Shown: positions 8,400 to 17,654, counted from the stretch's first letter. The stretch: DNA of 64,000 nt from an uncultured Bacteroidales bacterium (GCA_902785605.1 CACZZL010000014.1:1-64000), one strand, 5' to 3'. Notes: generated by a model not told the origin, from the sequence alone. A program made the numbers and translations.

Positions 8400-10466
8400 T
8401 TATATTTTTTTTGTAAGTGTCAAAATGTTCTTGTTTTCTTTCCGCTCATAGCGTACCTCGTTCATGATCTGCCGCACAAGGAAGATTCCCAGGCCACCGA
8501 TGGGACGGTCTTCTGCCGACTGCGTGATGTCCGGTTCTTCCTGTTGGGTAGGATCGAAGGGCACGCCGCTGTCGGTGATGGTGAACACGATCTGCTCGGC
8601 GGATTTGTCTGCTTCTACAAGCACTTGTCCGCTTTGACCCGGGTAAGCATACAACATGACGTTGCTGACGGCTTCTTCGAGTGCCAGATTAATCGGCATG
8701 TTCAGGTCCTGCGGCAGCCCAAGGGTGTCGATCCATTCCGCCAAGGTCGGTATCTGCTTGATATCGTTGCGCATGATGAGTGTGAAATGGGTGCTGGAGT
8801 CCGTTGACGTATGCCCGGCAGCCGGGGATGCGTTCAGCATCCGAATGGCGAACATGGTCAAGTCGTCACTCTGCTGCGCTTCGCCGACGAAGGCGGCGAC
8901 AGATTTTTGCATAGCAGCTACCAATTCGCCCGGCATCAACTGCGCGTTCTTCTCCAGGCACTCGTTCATTCGCTTTTCTCCGTATAACTCGTGCGCGCTG
9001 TTCTCCGCTTCGGTCAGGCCGTCGGTGTAGAGGAACAGGGTGTCGCCGACTGCCAGTTGCGCTTGTTGCTCTTCGTAGGTAAAACCGGCCAATACGCCTA
9101 ACGGTAGGTTCGGCTTTGCCGGAAGCGGACGGCAGGAGGCAGCGAGTAGGATGGGCGCATCATGTCCGGCATTGCAGTAACATAGTTCACCGGTGCGCAG
9201 ATCCAAGATACCGAGGAAGAGGGTGACGAACATGTTCTGGTTGTTTGCCTCTCCTGCCTGTGAGTCGTTCATCAGCGTCACAATCTGCGCGGGGCTGTCC
9301 ATATACGACGTGCAACTGCGGAACAGGGAATGGGTCACTGCCATGACGAGGGCTGCCGGTACGCCTTTTCCGCTCACGTCGCCGATACAGAAGAACAGTT
9401 TATTCTCGCGGATATAGAAATCAAACAGGTCACCGCCCACTTCTTTGGCAGGGAGCACCATGCCGTAGGCATTCAGGTTCGGGAAATCCGGGAAAGGCGG
9501 GAACCGGGTAGGCAGCATCGCCATTTGGATATTACGGGCGATATTGAGTTCGCTCTCCATACGCTCGTTCTGCTCGGTGGAGCGGATGAGTTGTCGGTTG
9601 CTGCGGCCGGCATACCAGACGATGAGAATGAGCAGTGCCAAACCCAGTAACATCAGCACACCGACGATGCGTCCTATATGGTTGAGGTCGCGGAACAGTT
9701 CCTCTTCGGGAATAATGATCTCAATATGCCATCCTGTAGCGGCTATCTCCCGCTCATAGATGTTGTATTTACGACCGGCTGCAGTGTCGGGAGCCGAGAC
9801 GATGTTCTGTCCCGTGCTGGACTGAATGGAGTAATAACTGTTGGCATAGACCTGCAGAAACTCCGACAGTCCTTGCAGATAGTCCAGTGACATGTCAATG
9901 CACACCACGGCCACCACGTTACTGTCGCGGTCATAGACGGGACAGGAACAGCTCACTACATACGTCCGTGCTCCCGCATTGTCCAGATACGGCTCGCACC
10001 ACCAGCAGCTGTCATGCACAAACCCGTTCTGATACCACTCCATCCGGGTGTAGTCGTGCTCGGCACTGCCTATCTGACGCGTAAAGATACTATCCTCCGA
10101 GATACGGCTGCTGCACACTTCGTAGAAATAGCCTTTTTCGGGATAATAATCGGGCACGAAAGCGACGGCCATGCTCGTGTTCTGTCGCAGCACACTGATA
10201 GCCAGCCGCGTAGAGGCATAAACCGCATCCGGATACTCCAGATTTCTCTCCACCATGGCAGCTAAGGTCTTGGCCGCTGTCTCCATCTCGATCGCATGCA
10301 CTTCTATCTCCAGATCCGCTTTACGCAACTCTGTTTTGGCACGCTGCTCCGCTTCGTGACGAATAGCGGCGCGGCTGCTGAAATACATAAGACAGGAGAT
10401 GGCTTCCAGCGCCAAAGCGGCGACCAGAACAACCCAAATTCCCGAAAAAGAGCGTTTTCTTTTCAT
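8400..10466 (-). CDS. Membrane sensor with SpoIIE phosphatase and RsbW-like ATPase domains
   Basis: A 688-residue protein. It has an N-terminal membrane segment (about 8-30), an extracytoplasmic Cache-like sensor region (about 35-260) and a second membrane segment (about 265-290). A short coiled linker carrying ELNIARNIQMAMLP follows, then a PP2C/SpoIIE phosphatase domain (about 310-545) with metal-site motifs GGDLFDFY, GDVSGKGVPAALV and SDDLTMFAIR. The C-terminus (about 560-688) is a histidine-kinase-like ATPase of the RsbW type with EEAVSNVMLYAYP and GGLGIFLVRQ. Phosphatase and antagonist kinase on one chain is unusual but known for partner switches. It heads the operon and has its own promoter at 10498-10529. 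Confidence 0.9.
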   Translation of the reverse strand: MKRKRSFSGIWVVLVAALALEAISCLMYFSSRAAIRHEAEQRAKTELRKADLEIEVHAIEMETAAKTLAAMVERNLEYPDAVYASTRLAISVLRQNTSMAVAFVPDYYPEKGYFYEVCSSRISEDSIFTRQIGSAEHDYTRMEWYQNGFVHDSCWWCEPYLDNAGARTYVVSCSCPVYDRDSNVVAVVCIDMSLDYLQGLSEFLQVYANSYYSIQSSTGQNIVSAPDTAAGRKYNIYEREIAATGWHIEIIIPEEELFRDLNHIGRIVGVLMLLGLALLILIVWYAGRSNRQLIRSTEQNERMESELNIARNIQMAMLPTRFPPFPDFPNLNAYGMVLPAKEVGGDLFDFYIRENKLFFCIGDVSGKGVPAALVMAVTHSLFRSCTSYMDSPAQIVTLMNDSQAGEANNQNMFVTLFLGILDLRTGELCYCNAGHDAPILLAASCRPLPAKPNLPLGVLAGFTYEEQQAQLAVGDTLFLYTDGLTEAENSAHELYGEKRMNECLEKNAQLMPGELVAAMQKSVAAFVGEAQQSDDLTMFAIRMLNASPAAGHTSTDSSTHFTLIMRNDIKQIPTLAEWIDTLGLPQDLNMPINLALEEAVSNVMLYAYPGQSGQVLVEADKSAEQIVFTITDSGVPFDPTQQEEPDITQSAEDRPIGGLGIFLVRQIMNEVRYERKENKNILTLTKKI

Positions 10467-10497
10467 GCTTTACCAACCGTTGTAATGAATACGGCTG

Positions 10498-10529
10498 CAA
10501 ATTTAATACTTTTTTTTGACATGTGCAAA
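10498..10529 (-). promoter_or_regulatory. Promoter of the SpoIIE/alarmone operon
   Basis: On the minus strand a -33 box TTTG (10526-10529) and a -7 box TAAATTTG (10498-10505) are 20 bp apart, with an A8 tract between. It is divergent from the ansA promoter about 35 bp away. Confidence 0.85.
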
Positions 10530-10563
10530 TAAATCTAAAAAATTACGGAAAAATACCCGTTTT

Positions 10564-10595
10564 CTTGCATATGTCAAAAAAAAGCAGTACCTTTG
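10564..10595 (+). promoter_or_regulatory. Promoter of ansA-pepD
   Basis: A -33 box CTTG (10564-10567), a 20-bp spacer with CATATGTC and an A8 tract, and a -7 box TACCTTTG (10588-10595). Confidence 0.88.
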
Positions 10596-10608
10596 CAGCT
10601 GCAAAGGT
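10589..10608. promoter_or_regulatory. 20-bp perfect palindrome over the ansA transcription start
   Basis: ACCTTTGCAGCTGCAAAGGT is self-complementary. It begins inside the -7 box and covers the likely transcription start, the position of a repressor operator or of a 5'-terminal RNA hairpin. Confidence 0.5.
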
Positions 10609-10626
10609 GTCAGAAAGAGGATCAAT

Positions 10627-11658
10627 ATGAGCAAAGTACTTTTGATTTCGACAGGTGGTACCATTACAATGGTACGCGACAAAAAATCGCGTGCCTTGGT
10701 TCCGGCAGACATAGAGACGTTCAAGTCCTATATGCCGGAATTGGTGGGTGGTGATATACAAGTGGATATCCAGGCGTTCGACCCGCTGCTGGACTCGTCG
10801 GATGTGGATCCGAAGAGTTGGGCGCTGATGGCGCAGATGGTGTATGACCGCTATGAGGAGTACGACGGTTTTGTGATCCTGCACGGTACGGACACCATGT
10901 CCTATTCGGCCTCGGCGCTGTCGTTCATGCTGGAGAATCTGTCGAAGCCGGTCGTGTTCACCGGTAGTCAGTTACCGGTAGGTGTGTTACGCAGTGATGC
11001 CAAGGAAAACCTGCTGACAGCCATCGAGATCGCGACTGCCAAAGACGAGGACGGCAACGCTATCGTACCCGAAGTGACCATCTATTTTGAGGACCGTCTG
11101 TTCCGTGCCAATCGTACGACGAAGCGCAACGCTGAGCATTTCTCCGCGTTCAATTCCTATAACTACCCCGCGCTCGCGAAGGCGGGTGTGCACATCACCT
11201 ACCAGCCGCATCTGGTACACTACAGTGACCTGAACGCTCCGCTCCTGCTCCACACGTCCTTCGACTGCAACGTGGCGGTGCTCAAACTGTTCCCCGGTAT
11301 TCAGCAGCCCGTCGTGCGCGCGCTATTACACACGCGCGGTTTAAAAGGTGTGGTGCTCGAGACCTTTGGCGCCGGAAATGCACCGACCGACAAATGGCTG
11401 TATCGCGAACTCAAAGCGGCTGTGGACAAAGGTATCCTCATCGTCAACAAGACACAGTGTAACACCGGTTCGGTGGAGATGGGTTTGTATGCCGTGTCGC
11501 TCAACCTGATGAAAGCCGGCGTGCTCTCGGGCTACGACATTACTACCGAAGCGTTGCTGACCAAGATGATGCTCCTGCTCGGCGAACACCCCGACGACAC
11601 AGACCGCGTACGCGAACTGCTCACCAAAGACCTCTGCGGAGAGGTGACGATAGACTAA
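10627..11658 (+). CDS. ansA: Type I L-asparaginase
   Basis: Hydrolyses asparagine to aspartate and ammonia, probably in the cytoplasm because no signal peptide follows the chosen start. The 343-residue product has the catalytic threonine segment STGGTITM near residue 10, HGTDTMSYSASAL near 89, and the lysine-containing TGSQLPVGVLRSDAKEN. I start at ATG 10627 (MSKVLLIS). Longer readings upstream only translate the promoter. It is followed after 25 bases by pepD, so the pair may feed amino-acid catabolism. Confidence 0.95.
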   Translation: MSKVLLISTGGTITMVRDKKSRALVPADIETFKSYMPELVGGDIQVDIQAFDPLLDSSDVDPKSWALMAQMVYDRYEEYDGFVILHGTDTMSYSASALSFMLENLSKPVVFTGSQLPVGVLRSDAKENLLTAIEIATAKDEDGNAIVPEVTIYFEDRLFRANRTTKRNAEHFSAFNSYNYPALAKAGVHITYQPHLVHYSDLNAPLLLHTSFDCNVAVLKLFPGIQQPVVRALLHTRGLKGVVLETFGAGNAPTDKWLYRELKAAVDKGILIVNKTQCNTGSVEMGLYAVSLNLMKAGVLSGYDITTEALLTKMMLLLGEHPDDTDRVRELLTKDLCGEVTID

Positions 11659-11678
11659 TGGACAATTGACAATTGAAC
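11657..11678. repeat. Heptamer array (AATTGAC type)
   Basis: Three units (AATGGAC, AATTGAC, AATTGAA) fill the gap between ansA and pepD, starting at the ansA stop. Confidence 0.65.
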
Positions 11679-11683
11679 AAGAT

Positions 11684-13144
11684 ATGAAAAACTTAGAACC
11701 CAAAGGTTTGTGGAACAGTTTCTACAGCCTTACGCAAATTCCGCGTCCGAGCGGTAAACGTAAAGAGATCGCAGACTTCCTGGTTAGTTACGGCAAGAGC
11801 CTTGGTTTGGAGACGCTGCAAGACGAGATCGGCAATGTGCTGATTCGTAAGCCTGCCAGCGCCGGCTATGAGAACCATCCTGGCGTTATTCTGCAGGGAC
11901 ACATGGACATGGTGCCGCAGAAGAACAGCGATAAAGTGTTTGATTTTGAGAAAGACCCGATAGAGGCCTATATAGAGGACAACGGCGAATGGGTGACGGC
12001 TGACGGCACGACGCTGGGTGCTGACAACGGTATCGGTGTAGCGACGGCACTGGCAATCCTGGCAGACAAGAACGCGGTTCATCCGCCTTTGGAGGCGTTC
12101 TTCACGATCGATGAAGAGACCGGTATGTATGGAGCCAATGACCTGAAAGGCGGCTGGCTGAAAGGTAAGTATCTGCTGAACCTGGATTCGGAGACCGAAG
12201 GCGAGTTGTACGTAGGCTGTGCCGGTGGTGTCGATGTAGAGTCCACGTTCACCTACGAACCGGTGGAGACCGAAGAGGGCGACATCGCGCTGAAAGTGAC
12301 GGTGAAAGGCTGTAAAGGCGGTCACTCGGGCTGTGATATTAACCTGCAGCGTGCGAATGCGATTAAGCTCCTGTTCCGTTTCCTGAAGGACGCGGTGGCT
12401 AATTACGAGGCACGTCTGGCATGTGTGGAAGGTGGTAACATGCGTAATGCGATCCCACGCGAGGCATCGGCTGTGATCACGATTCCCGAAGAGAGCTATC
12501 AGGATCTTCAGGATCTGGTGGACCGTTACGAGGACCTTTGGCTGCGTGAGTACGACGGCGTAGAGACCGATCTGCACTTCACGGCAGAAGAGGTTGAGTG
12601 CCCGAAGAAGGAGATGCCGGAGGATGTGCAGGATTTCCTGATTCATGCCATCACACTCTGTCCGCACGGAGTCTATCGTGTGATCCCGGAGATGCCGGAC
12701 ATCGTGGAGACCAGTAACAACCTGGCGATCATTGAGACCACACCGCAGGAAGAAGGCCGCGTACAGATTAAGGCCATCTGTCTGACCCGTTCAAGCGTCG
12801 AGAGCCGCAAAGAGGAATTGGCTTCCGTGATCCAGTCTGCTTTTGCACTGGCCGGTGCTGAGGTGCGTTTTGACGGCGCTTACCCGGGATGGAAACCGAA
12901 TTTCAAGAGCGGTTTGTTGAAGACGATGCATGATACGTACGTGAAGGAGTTTGGTACCGAGCCGCGTATTGTGACCATTCATGCCGGCCTGGAGTGCGGT
13001 ATCATCGGCAGTAAGTACGAGGGCATGGAGATGATCTCCTTCGGTCCGACGATCGAGCACCCGCACAGCCCGGACGAGCGTGTGAACATCGCTACCGTGC
13101 AGAAGTTCTACCGCTTCGTGCAGGCAGCGCTTAAAGCATTATAA
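11684..13144 (+). CDS. pepD: Aminoacyl-histidine dipeptidase (M20 family)
   Basis: A 486-residue cytosolic dipeptidase related to PepD/carnosinase, cleaving Xaa-His and other dipeptides with two metal ions. Visible metal-site motifs are ILQGHMDMVPQK (about 75), GADNGIGVA (about 113), the catalytic TIDEETGMYGA (about 143) and GGHSGCDI. ATG 11684 (MKNLEPKGLW) is the start that matches the family. It lies in the ansA transcription unit and ends at a strong terminator. Confidence 0.95.
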   Translation: MKNLEPKGLWNSFYSLTQIPRPSGKRKEIADFLVSYGKSLGLETLQDEIGNVLIRKPASAGYENHPGVILQGHMDMVPQKNSDKVFDFEKDPIEAYIEDNGEWVTADGTTLGADNGIGVATALAILADKNAVHPPLEAFFTIDEETGMYGANDLKGGWLKGKYLLNLDSETEGELYVGCAGGVDVESTFTYEPVETEEGDIALKVTVKGCKGGHSGCDINLQRANAIKLLFRFLKDAVANYEARLACVEGGNMRNAIPREASAVITIPEESYQDLQDLVDRYEDLWLREYDGVETDLHFTAEEVECPKKEMPEDVQDFLIHAITLCPHGVYRVIPEMPDIVETSNNLAIIETTPQEEGRVQIKAICLTRSSVESRKEELASVIQSAFALAGAEVRFDGAYPGWKPNFKSGLLKTMHDTYVKEFGTEPRIVTIHAGLECGIIGSKYEGMEMISFGPTIEHPHSPDERVNIATVQKFYRFVQAALKAL

Positions 13145-13147
13145 ACA

Positions 13148-13178
13148 AAAATTGGCGGCCAAATCGGCTGCCAATTTT
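13148..13178. terminator. Bidirectional terminator between pepD and ctpA
   Basis: A 13-bp stem (13148-13160 with 13166-13178, one G-U pair) with a 5-base loop and A/T-rich ends on both sides, placed between converging genes. Confidence 0.85.
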
Positions 13179-13181
13179 CCT

Positions 13182-13209
13182 ATAACCCATAACCTATAAC
13201 CTCTCACCT
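13182..13209. repeat. Heptamer array (ATAACCT x4)
   Basis: Units ATAACCC, ATAACCT, ATAACCT and CTCACCT. The ctpA stop codon lies inside the last unit. Confidence 0.85.
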
Positions 13210-14814
13210 GGAAAGCAGTTCTACTGCTTTCTTTGTGATCTCGTCGTCTCGTTCAAAGAGGGGGAAGAACCCTTCGTCGCCTAAGATGTTACGAACGATG
13301 TACGCATTGAGCAGTCGTGTCATCAGCGGGCGAGACTTGGCGATCTGCTCTTGGTTCGGCTCCACGCCTTTGTCTTTGGCGAACGCTACGAATTGCGGAA
13401 TGATGTCCTGCTTGAGCAGGTATTTCTCCAGCTCCTGCCAATCTTCGAATCGCGCCAACTCTTTGCGGTGCTCATCGGTGTACTTGTACGCGAACTGATA
13501 GGTGTAGGCCATGTTGACGCAGATGTTATACCACGGTGTGTTGAGGGTTGTGTCACGTCCGACGAACACGTCCGGCATGATACCACCGCCACCATGGACG
13601 ATGCGCCCGGCTTTGGTGCGGTACGTGGTCGTGTCGGCAAAATGGATCGAATCAGCGGAGTAGAACTCTCCGTGCTCATAGCGATCTATCAACTCGCGCT
13701 CGTAGTCTTCCTGGTCGCCGAGCGTGTAGGGTTTCTGAATGCAGCGTCCCGAAGGCGTGTAGTACCGTGCCACGGTCAGTCGTACAGCGCTGCCGTCCTC
13801 AAACGGCATCTGCTGTTGCACGAGTCCTTTACCGAACGAACGGCGGCCAATGATGGTGGCGCGGTCGTTGTCCTGCATAGCGCCGGCGAAGATCTCGCTG
13901 GCCGAAGCGGAGAAGTTATCAATGAGCACGACTAACTTAACATCCTTGAACCGTCCGGTGCCGTCGGCTTTGGCTTCGTAGCGCGGGTAGGCTTTGCCCT
14001 GCGAATAGACGATCATCTCGCCGCGTTGGAGGAACTCGTTGCTCATGCGGATGGCTTGCTCCATGTAACCGCCGGAGTTCTCGCGCAAGTCGATGATGTA
14101 GCGCGTAGCACCCTTGAACTGCAGTTCTGCCAAGGCGGAGAGGAACTCCTGGTATGTGGTTTCGCTGAACTTGTTGACACGAATAAAGCCTATTTTCTGT
14201 CCTTTGGACACGATGATGAACTTGGCATCCACGGAAGTGACGGGGATGTCACCGCGCGTAATGGTGAACGAGAGCGGCTCTTTGACACCGGCACGCAGGA
14301 TACCGAGTTTGACCTGTGTGTCTTTCGGACCGCGGAGGGTCTTCATCACCTTCTCGTTGTTCATTTTCTTTCCGACAAACGTCGAGTCGTCCACGGTGAC
14401 GATCTTATCACCGGCCAGCACACCCACACCTTCACTCGGTCCGCCCGGGATGACGGCTACGATGCGCACGGTGTCCTGTTGAATGGTAAACTGCACACCG
14501 ATGCCGGAGAACGAACCGGCTAACTCGGAGTTGACCATCTCCAGGTCCTCTTTGGGTATATATGCGCTGTGCGGATCCAGTTTGTGCACCAGTTCGGTCA
14601 TTGCCTCATCGGTGATGCTGTCTATGTCCAGATCATCAACATAAGCTGATTCCATCAACTGCAACAACCGGTCTACTTTCGATTGCTCAAAATGCCATTG
14701 TCCGTTCTGATACGTGATGCGTTGTGCGTTCGCCTGTTGGCTGAGTGCCATTCCAAGGATAATACCCAGCGCAACACCTAAGACGGTTAATGTCGGAAAG
14801 ATGTACTTTTTCAT
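13204..14814 (-). CDS. C-terminal processing peptidase (S41 family)
   Basis: A 536-residue periplasmic protease with an N-terminal membrane anchor or signal (about 5-28) and a PDZ domain (about 90-180) with SGIGVQF and GVGVLAGDKI. The tail-specific protease domain has the Ser site DNFSASASEIFAGA and the Lys site RSFGKGLVQ. CtpA-type enzymes trim C-termini of envelope proteins. It is the last gene of the typA-tig-mpl-deaminase run and follows the deaminase by only 5 bases. Confidence 0.92.
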   Translation of the reverse strand: MKKYIFPTLTVLGVALGIILGMALSQQANAQRITYQNGQWHFEQSKVDRLLQLMESAYVDDLDIDSITDEAMTELVHKLDPHSAYIPKEDLEMVNSELAGSFSGIGVQFTIQQDTVRIVAVIPGGPSEGVGVLAGDKIVTVDDSTFVGKKMNNEKVMKTLRGPKDTQVKLGILRAGVKEPLSFTITRGDIPVTSVDAKFIIVSKGQKIGFIRVNKFSETTYQEFLSALAELQFKGATRYIIDLRENSGGYMEQAIRMSNEFLQRGEMIVYSQGKAYPRYEAKADGTGRFKDVKLVVLIDNFSASASEIFAGAMQDNDRATIIGRRSFGKGLVQQQMPFEDGSAVRLTVARYYTPSGRCIQKPYTLGDQEDYERELIDRYEHGEFYSADSIHFADTTTYRTKAGRIVHGGGGIMPDVFVGRDTTLNTPWYNICVNMAYTYQFAYKYTDEHRKELARFEDWQELEKYLLKQDIIPQFVAFAKDKGVEPNQEQIAKSRPLMTRLLNAYIVRNILGDEGFFPLFERDDEITKKAVELLSR

Positions 14815-14819
14815 ACTAT

Positions 14820-15248
14820 TCAGTCATTATTCTTGTCATTGAGAAACTCCACTTGTATGCCGGCTCGTTTGAGCAGCTCCACACCGTCCATGATACGGTA
14901 CTCTTCGCCATAAACCACGCGCTTGATGCCCGATTGGATAATGAGTTTGGAGCACTCAAGGCAAGGAGAGGCGGTGACGTAGAGTGTGGCTCCGTCGGAA
15001 GAGTTGTTGGATCGTGCCACCTTAGTCAGCGCATTCGCTTCGGCATGCAATACATAGGGTTTGGAGACGTTGTTCTCGTCTTCACATATGTTCTCAAAAC
15101 CGGACGGAGTACCGTTGTAACCGTCGGAGATGATCATCTGATCCTTGACGAGCAGCGCACCTACCTTGCGGCGTACGCAGTAACTGTTCTCAGCCCATGT
15201 GCGCGCCATGCGCATATAGAGGTAGTCGCGTCGTTGTTGTTTATCCAT
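14820..15248 (-). CDS. dCMP/deoxycytidylate deaminase family protein
   Basis: A 142-residue zinc-dependent deaminase with the HAE motif (LHAEANAL) and PCxxC (PCLECSKLI), plus GYNGTPSGF typical of dCMP deaminases. It converts dCMP to dUMP for dTMP synthesis. I start at ATG 15248, which overlaps the end of mpl by eight bases. The frame also allows a start six codons earlier. Confidence 0.92.
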   Translation of the reverse strand: MDKQQRRDYLYMRMARTWAENSYCVRRKVGALLVKDQMIISDGYNGTPSGFENICEDENNVSKPYVLHAEANALTKVARSNNSSDGATLYVTASPCLECSKLIIQSGIKRVVYGEEYRIMDGVELLKRAGIQVEFLNDKNND

Positions 15249-16566
15249 GTAACAGTTCTTTTGCAAATTCTTTTACGTTAATTCCGTCGAAAGTGCCGCT
15301 GGACATCATGAGCAGTGCCGTGTTATCGTAATTGAGGCTCTTGAGACGTTCTTGCAGTGCTTCGGACTCTGTAAATACCTCTACATTTTTCGTGCCAAAG
15401 GCATCACGCACCTCTTCTTTTGTGATCGGAGTGAGTTGTTTGTGCTCAATGACCTTGGGGTTAAAATAGACGTATGCCACATCTGCTTCCTTCATACAAT
15501 CCTTGTATTGCGGCAGGAAATCCGCCATCAGACTCGAGAACGTATGCAACTCCATGCACGCCACCACCCTCTTTTCCGGATAGCGTTCGCGCACGGCGTT
15601 GACGGTGGCTTTGAGTTTGGAGGGGGAGTGCGCAAAGTCCTTGTAGGCCACGGATGTATCCGTTTCACAAATCTTCTCCAAACGATTGGAGGCACCGGTG
15701 AACGTGCTTATCTCACGATAGAAATCGTCCGGTGCCACACCGATACAGTGACAAGCGAGCATCGCGGCTTGCAGGTTCTGCATGTTATGACGACCGAACA
15801 CCTGCATCTCCACGTTTCCATCGTATGCGTCATACGGGATACAGGTGATATCCTTGCGTGCGTGCTCGGCGATGTTGCGCAGGTTCTCATCTCCTTTGTA
15901 ATAGATGAACGAACCGTCGGGTTCGAAACTGTCCACGAACTGACGGAAAGTGTCCACGTACTGCGGGAAGGTAGGGAAGACGTTGATGTGATCCCATGCG
16001 ATACCGGTCAGAATAGCTACGTGCGGGTGGTACCAGAGGAACTTCGACCGCAGGTCGAGCGGTGAAGTGAGGTACTCGTCTCCCTCGAAGACTGCGTATT
16101 TGGCGGTGTCGGAGAGGCGAACCATGCGCTCGAATCCTTCTATTTGCGCACCGACCATGTAGTCGGCTTCAATGCCGAGGCGGTTCAGTACATAGAGGAT
16201 CATGGAGGTCGTGGTCGTCTTACCGTGCGAGCCGCCTACAACGATACGGATCTTATCCTTGGTCTGCTCATAGAGGTACTCGGGGAAGGAGTATATCTTG
16301 ATGCCCAACTCACGTGCGCGGACCAGTTCGGGATTGTCCTCGCGAGCGTGCATGCCCAAGATGATGGCATCGATGTCGGGGGTGATACGCTCCGGGTGCC
16401 ATCCGATCTCATCAGGCAGCAGTCCGGCATCACGCAGGTGAGACAAAGCAGGCTCGAATATTTCATCATCCGAGCCCGTCACTTTGTATCCTGCCTTGGA
16501 GGCGACAGCGAGTGCCAAGTTATGCATCGCTGCGCCGCCAATAGCTATAAAATGGATGTGTGTCAT
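15241..16566 (-). CDS. mpl: Mur ligase family protein, Mpl-like
   Basis: A 441-residue ligase resembling UDP-N-acetylmuramate:L-alanyl-gamma-D-glutamyl-meso-diaminopimelate ligase, which recycles murein tripeptide. Motifs include the nucleotide-binding AIGGAAMHNLALA at the N-terminus, the ATP site VVGGSHGKTTTTSMI (about 109-123), EGDEYLTS, and FGRHNMQNLQAA in the central domain. The start lies 2 bases after the trigger factor stop, and the end overlaps the deaminase start. MurC is the main alternative, but AAMHNLALA favours Mpl. Confidence 0.85.
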   Translation of the reverse strand: MTHIHFIAIGGAAMHNLALAVASKAGYKVTGSDDEIFEPALSHLRDAGLLPDEIGWHPERITPDIDAIILGMHAREDNPELVRARELGIKIYSFPEYLYEQTKDKIRIVVGGSHGKTTTTSMILYVLNRLGIEADYMVGAQIEGFERMVRLSDTAKYAVFEGDEYLTSPLDLRSKFLWYHPHVAILTGIAWDHINVFPTFPQYVDTFRQFVDSFEPDGSFIYYKGDENLRNIAEHARKDITCIPYDAYDGNVEMQVFGRHNMQNLQAAMLACHCIGVAPDDFYREISTFTGASNRLEKICETDTSVAYKDFAHSPSKLKATVNAVRERYPEKRVVACMELHTFSSLMADFLPQYKDCMKEADVAYVYFNPKVIEHKQLTPITKEEVRDAFGTKNVEVFTESEALQERLKSLNYDNTALLMMSSGTFDGINVKEFAKELLHG

Positions 16567-16568
16567 TC

Positions 16569-17654
16569 TTATTGAAACAGTTTGTCGAAATCTTCTTGCG
16601 AGATGGTCTTGGGCTCGATTTTAGCGATGCCTTTGATGGCTTCGTAAATCTTGTCCTCGACCAGGCGCTCTACGATGCCGCGGAGTTGGTTCTCCTGCTT
16701 GAGCATCTCCTGTGCGTAGTTGGCGAGCATCTCGTCCTCTACGTTCATCAGACCGTACTGCATGAACTGCATCTTAGCAATGCGTTTAGCGAACTCTTCC
16801 ACTTCCTCTTTCTCTACGTTGATGTTATACTCTTTCATCAACTGGTCTTTTGCCAGGTGCCATTTGAGTTCCTCAAGCATCTTCGGGAAGTCCTTGTCGA
16901 GCTCCTCTTGGGTCATTTTCTCGTTGGTGGCGAGTACCCAGCGTTTGAGGAAGTCCTCCGGGAACGCTACTTTCTCCATTTTCTTGAGGATAGCTGCTTT
17001 CACATCCACACCGAAGCGGTATTTGGTCTCCTCGGCGAGGCTGCGCTCGATGTCTTCTTTCACTTTAGCGCGGAAACCCTTCTCGTCTTTCGGAGCGTCC
17101 GGTCCATACACTTTAGCGAAGAGCTCAGCATCTACTGCGCACGGTTTAACCTCTGCTTTAATACCTTTCTCCTTGTCTTCCGGGGTGTACTCACCAAAAC
17201 GGTTGGTGTACGCCTCGATCTGCTTGTTGATCATCTCTTCGGTAGCCTCGATGGTGTACTCCGGCAGTTTGTTCTTGCCGTTCAGTTTGGCATCGAACTC
17301 CGGTGCTACTGCGATGTCGAAAGCGAAGGTGAACGTGTCCTCGTGGTCGAGGTCGATGTTCTTGGTCAACTCGTCGTTGGGCATCGGGTCGCCGAGGATA
17401 TTCAACTTGTTATCCTCGATATGTTTCTGGAGGTTCTCACCTACGAGTTTGTTAAGCACATCAGCGAGGATGCCCTTGCCGTACATTTTCTTTACCAAAC
17501 CGGCAGGTACCATACCCGGACGGAAACCCGGCATCTGTGCTTTCTGGCGCACTTGTTTGAGTTGCTTTGCAACTTCCTCCTGATAGTCAGCCGGTTCAAT
17601 GGTCAAAGATACGACTGCTTGCAGGTCTTTCAATTCAGATTGTTCAATTTTCAT
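16569..17654 (-). CDS. tig: Trigger factor lacking the PPIase domain
   Basis: A ribosome-associated chaperone of 361 residues. The N-terminal ribosome-binding domain (about 1-115) has the signature MPGFRPGMVP and KMYGK. The C-terminal helical arms run from about 200 to the end. Bacteroidales and E. coli trigger factors are about 430-450 residues and carry an FKBP-like domain between these parts. Here residue 155 or so (RFGEYTPEDKEKG) joins almost directly to the helical part (VDAELFAKVYG), so this domain is essentially missing. It lies between typA and mpl in one run. Confidence 0.88.
   Translation of the reverse strand: MKIEQSELKDLQAVVSLTIEPADYQEEVAKQLKQVRQKAQMPGFRPGMVPAGLVKKMYGKGILADVLNKLVGENLQKHIEDNKLNILGDPMPNDELTKNIDLDHEDTFTFAFDIAVAPEFDAKLNGKNKLPEYTIEATEEMINKQIEAYTNRFGEYTPEDKEKGIKAEVKPCAVDAELFAKVYGPDAPKDEKGFRAKVKEDIERSLAEETKYRFGVDVKAAILKKMEKVAFPEDFLKRWVLATNEKMTQEELDKDFPKMLEELKWHLAKDQLMKEYNINVEKEEVEEFAKRIAKMQFMQYGLMNVEDEMLANYAQEMLKQENQLRGIVERLVEDKIYEAIKGIAKIEPKTISQEDFDKLFQ

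Noticed and set aside
8096-10466. A sporulation locus because of SpoIIE
   Set aside because: The phosphatase is a Cache-RsbW fusion of the general partner-switch type, and no sporulation genes are present in a Bacteroidota context.
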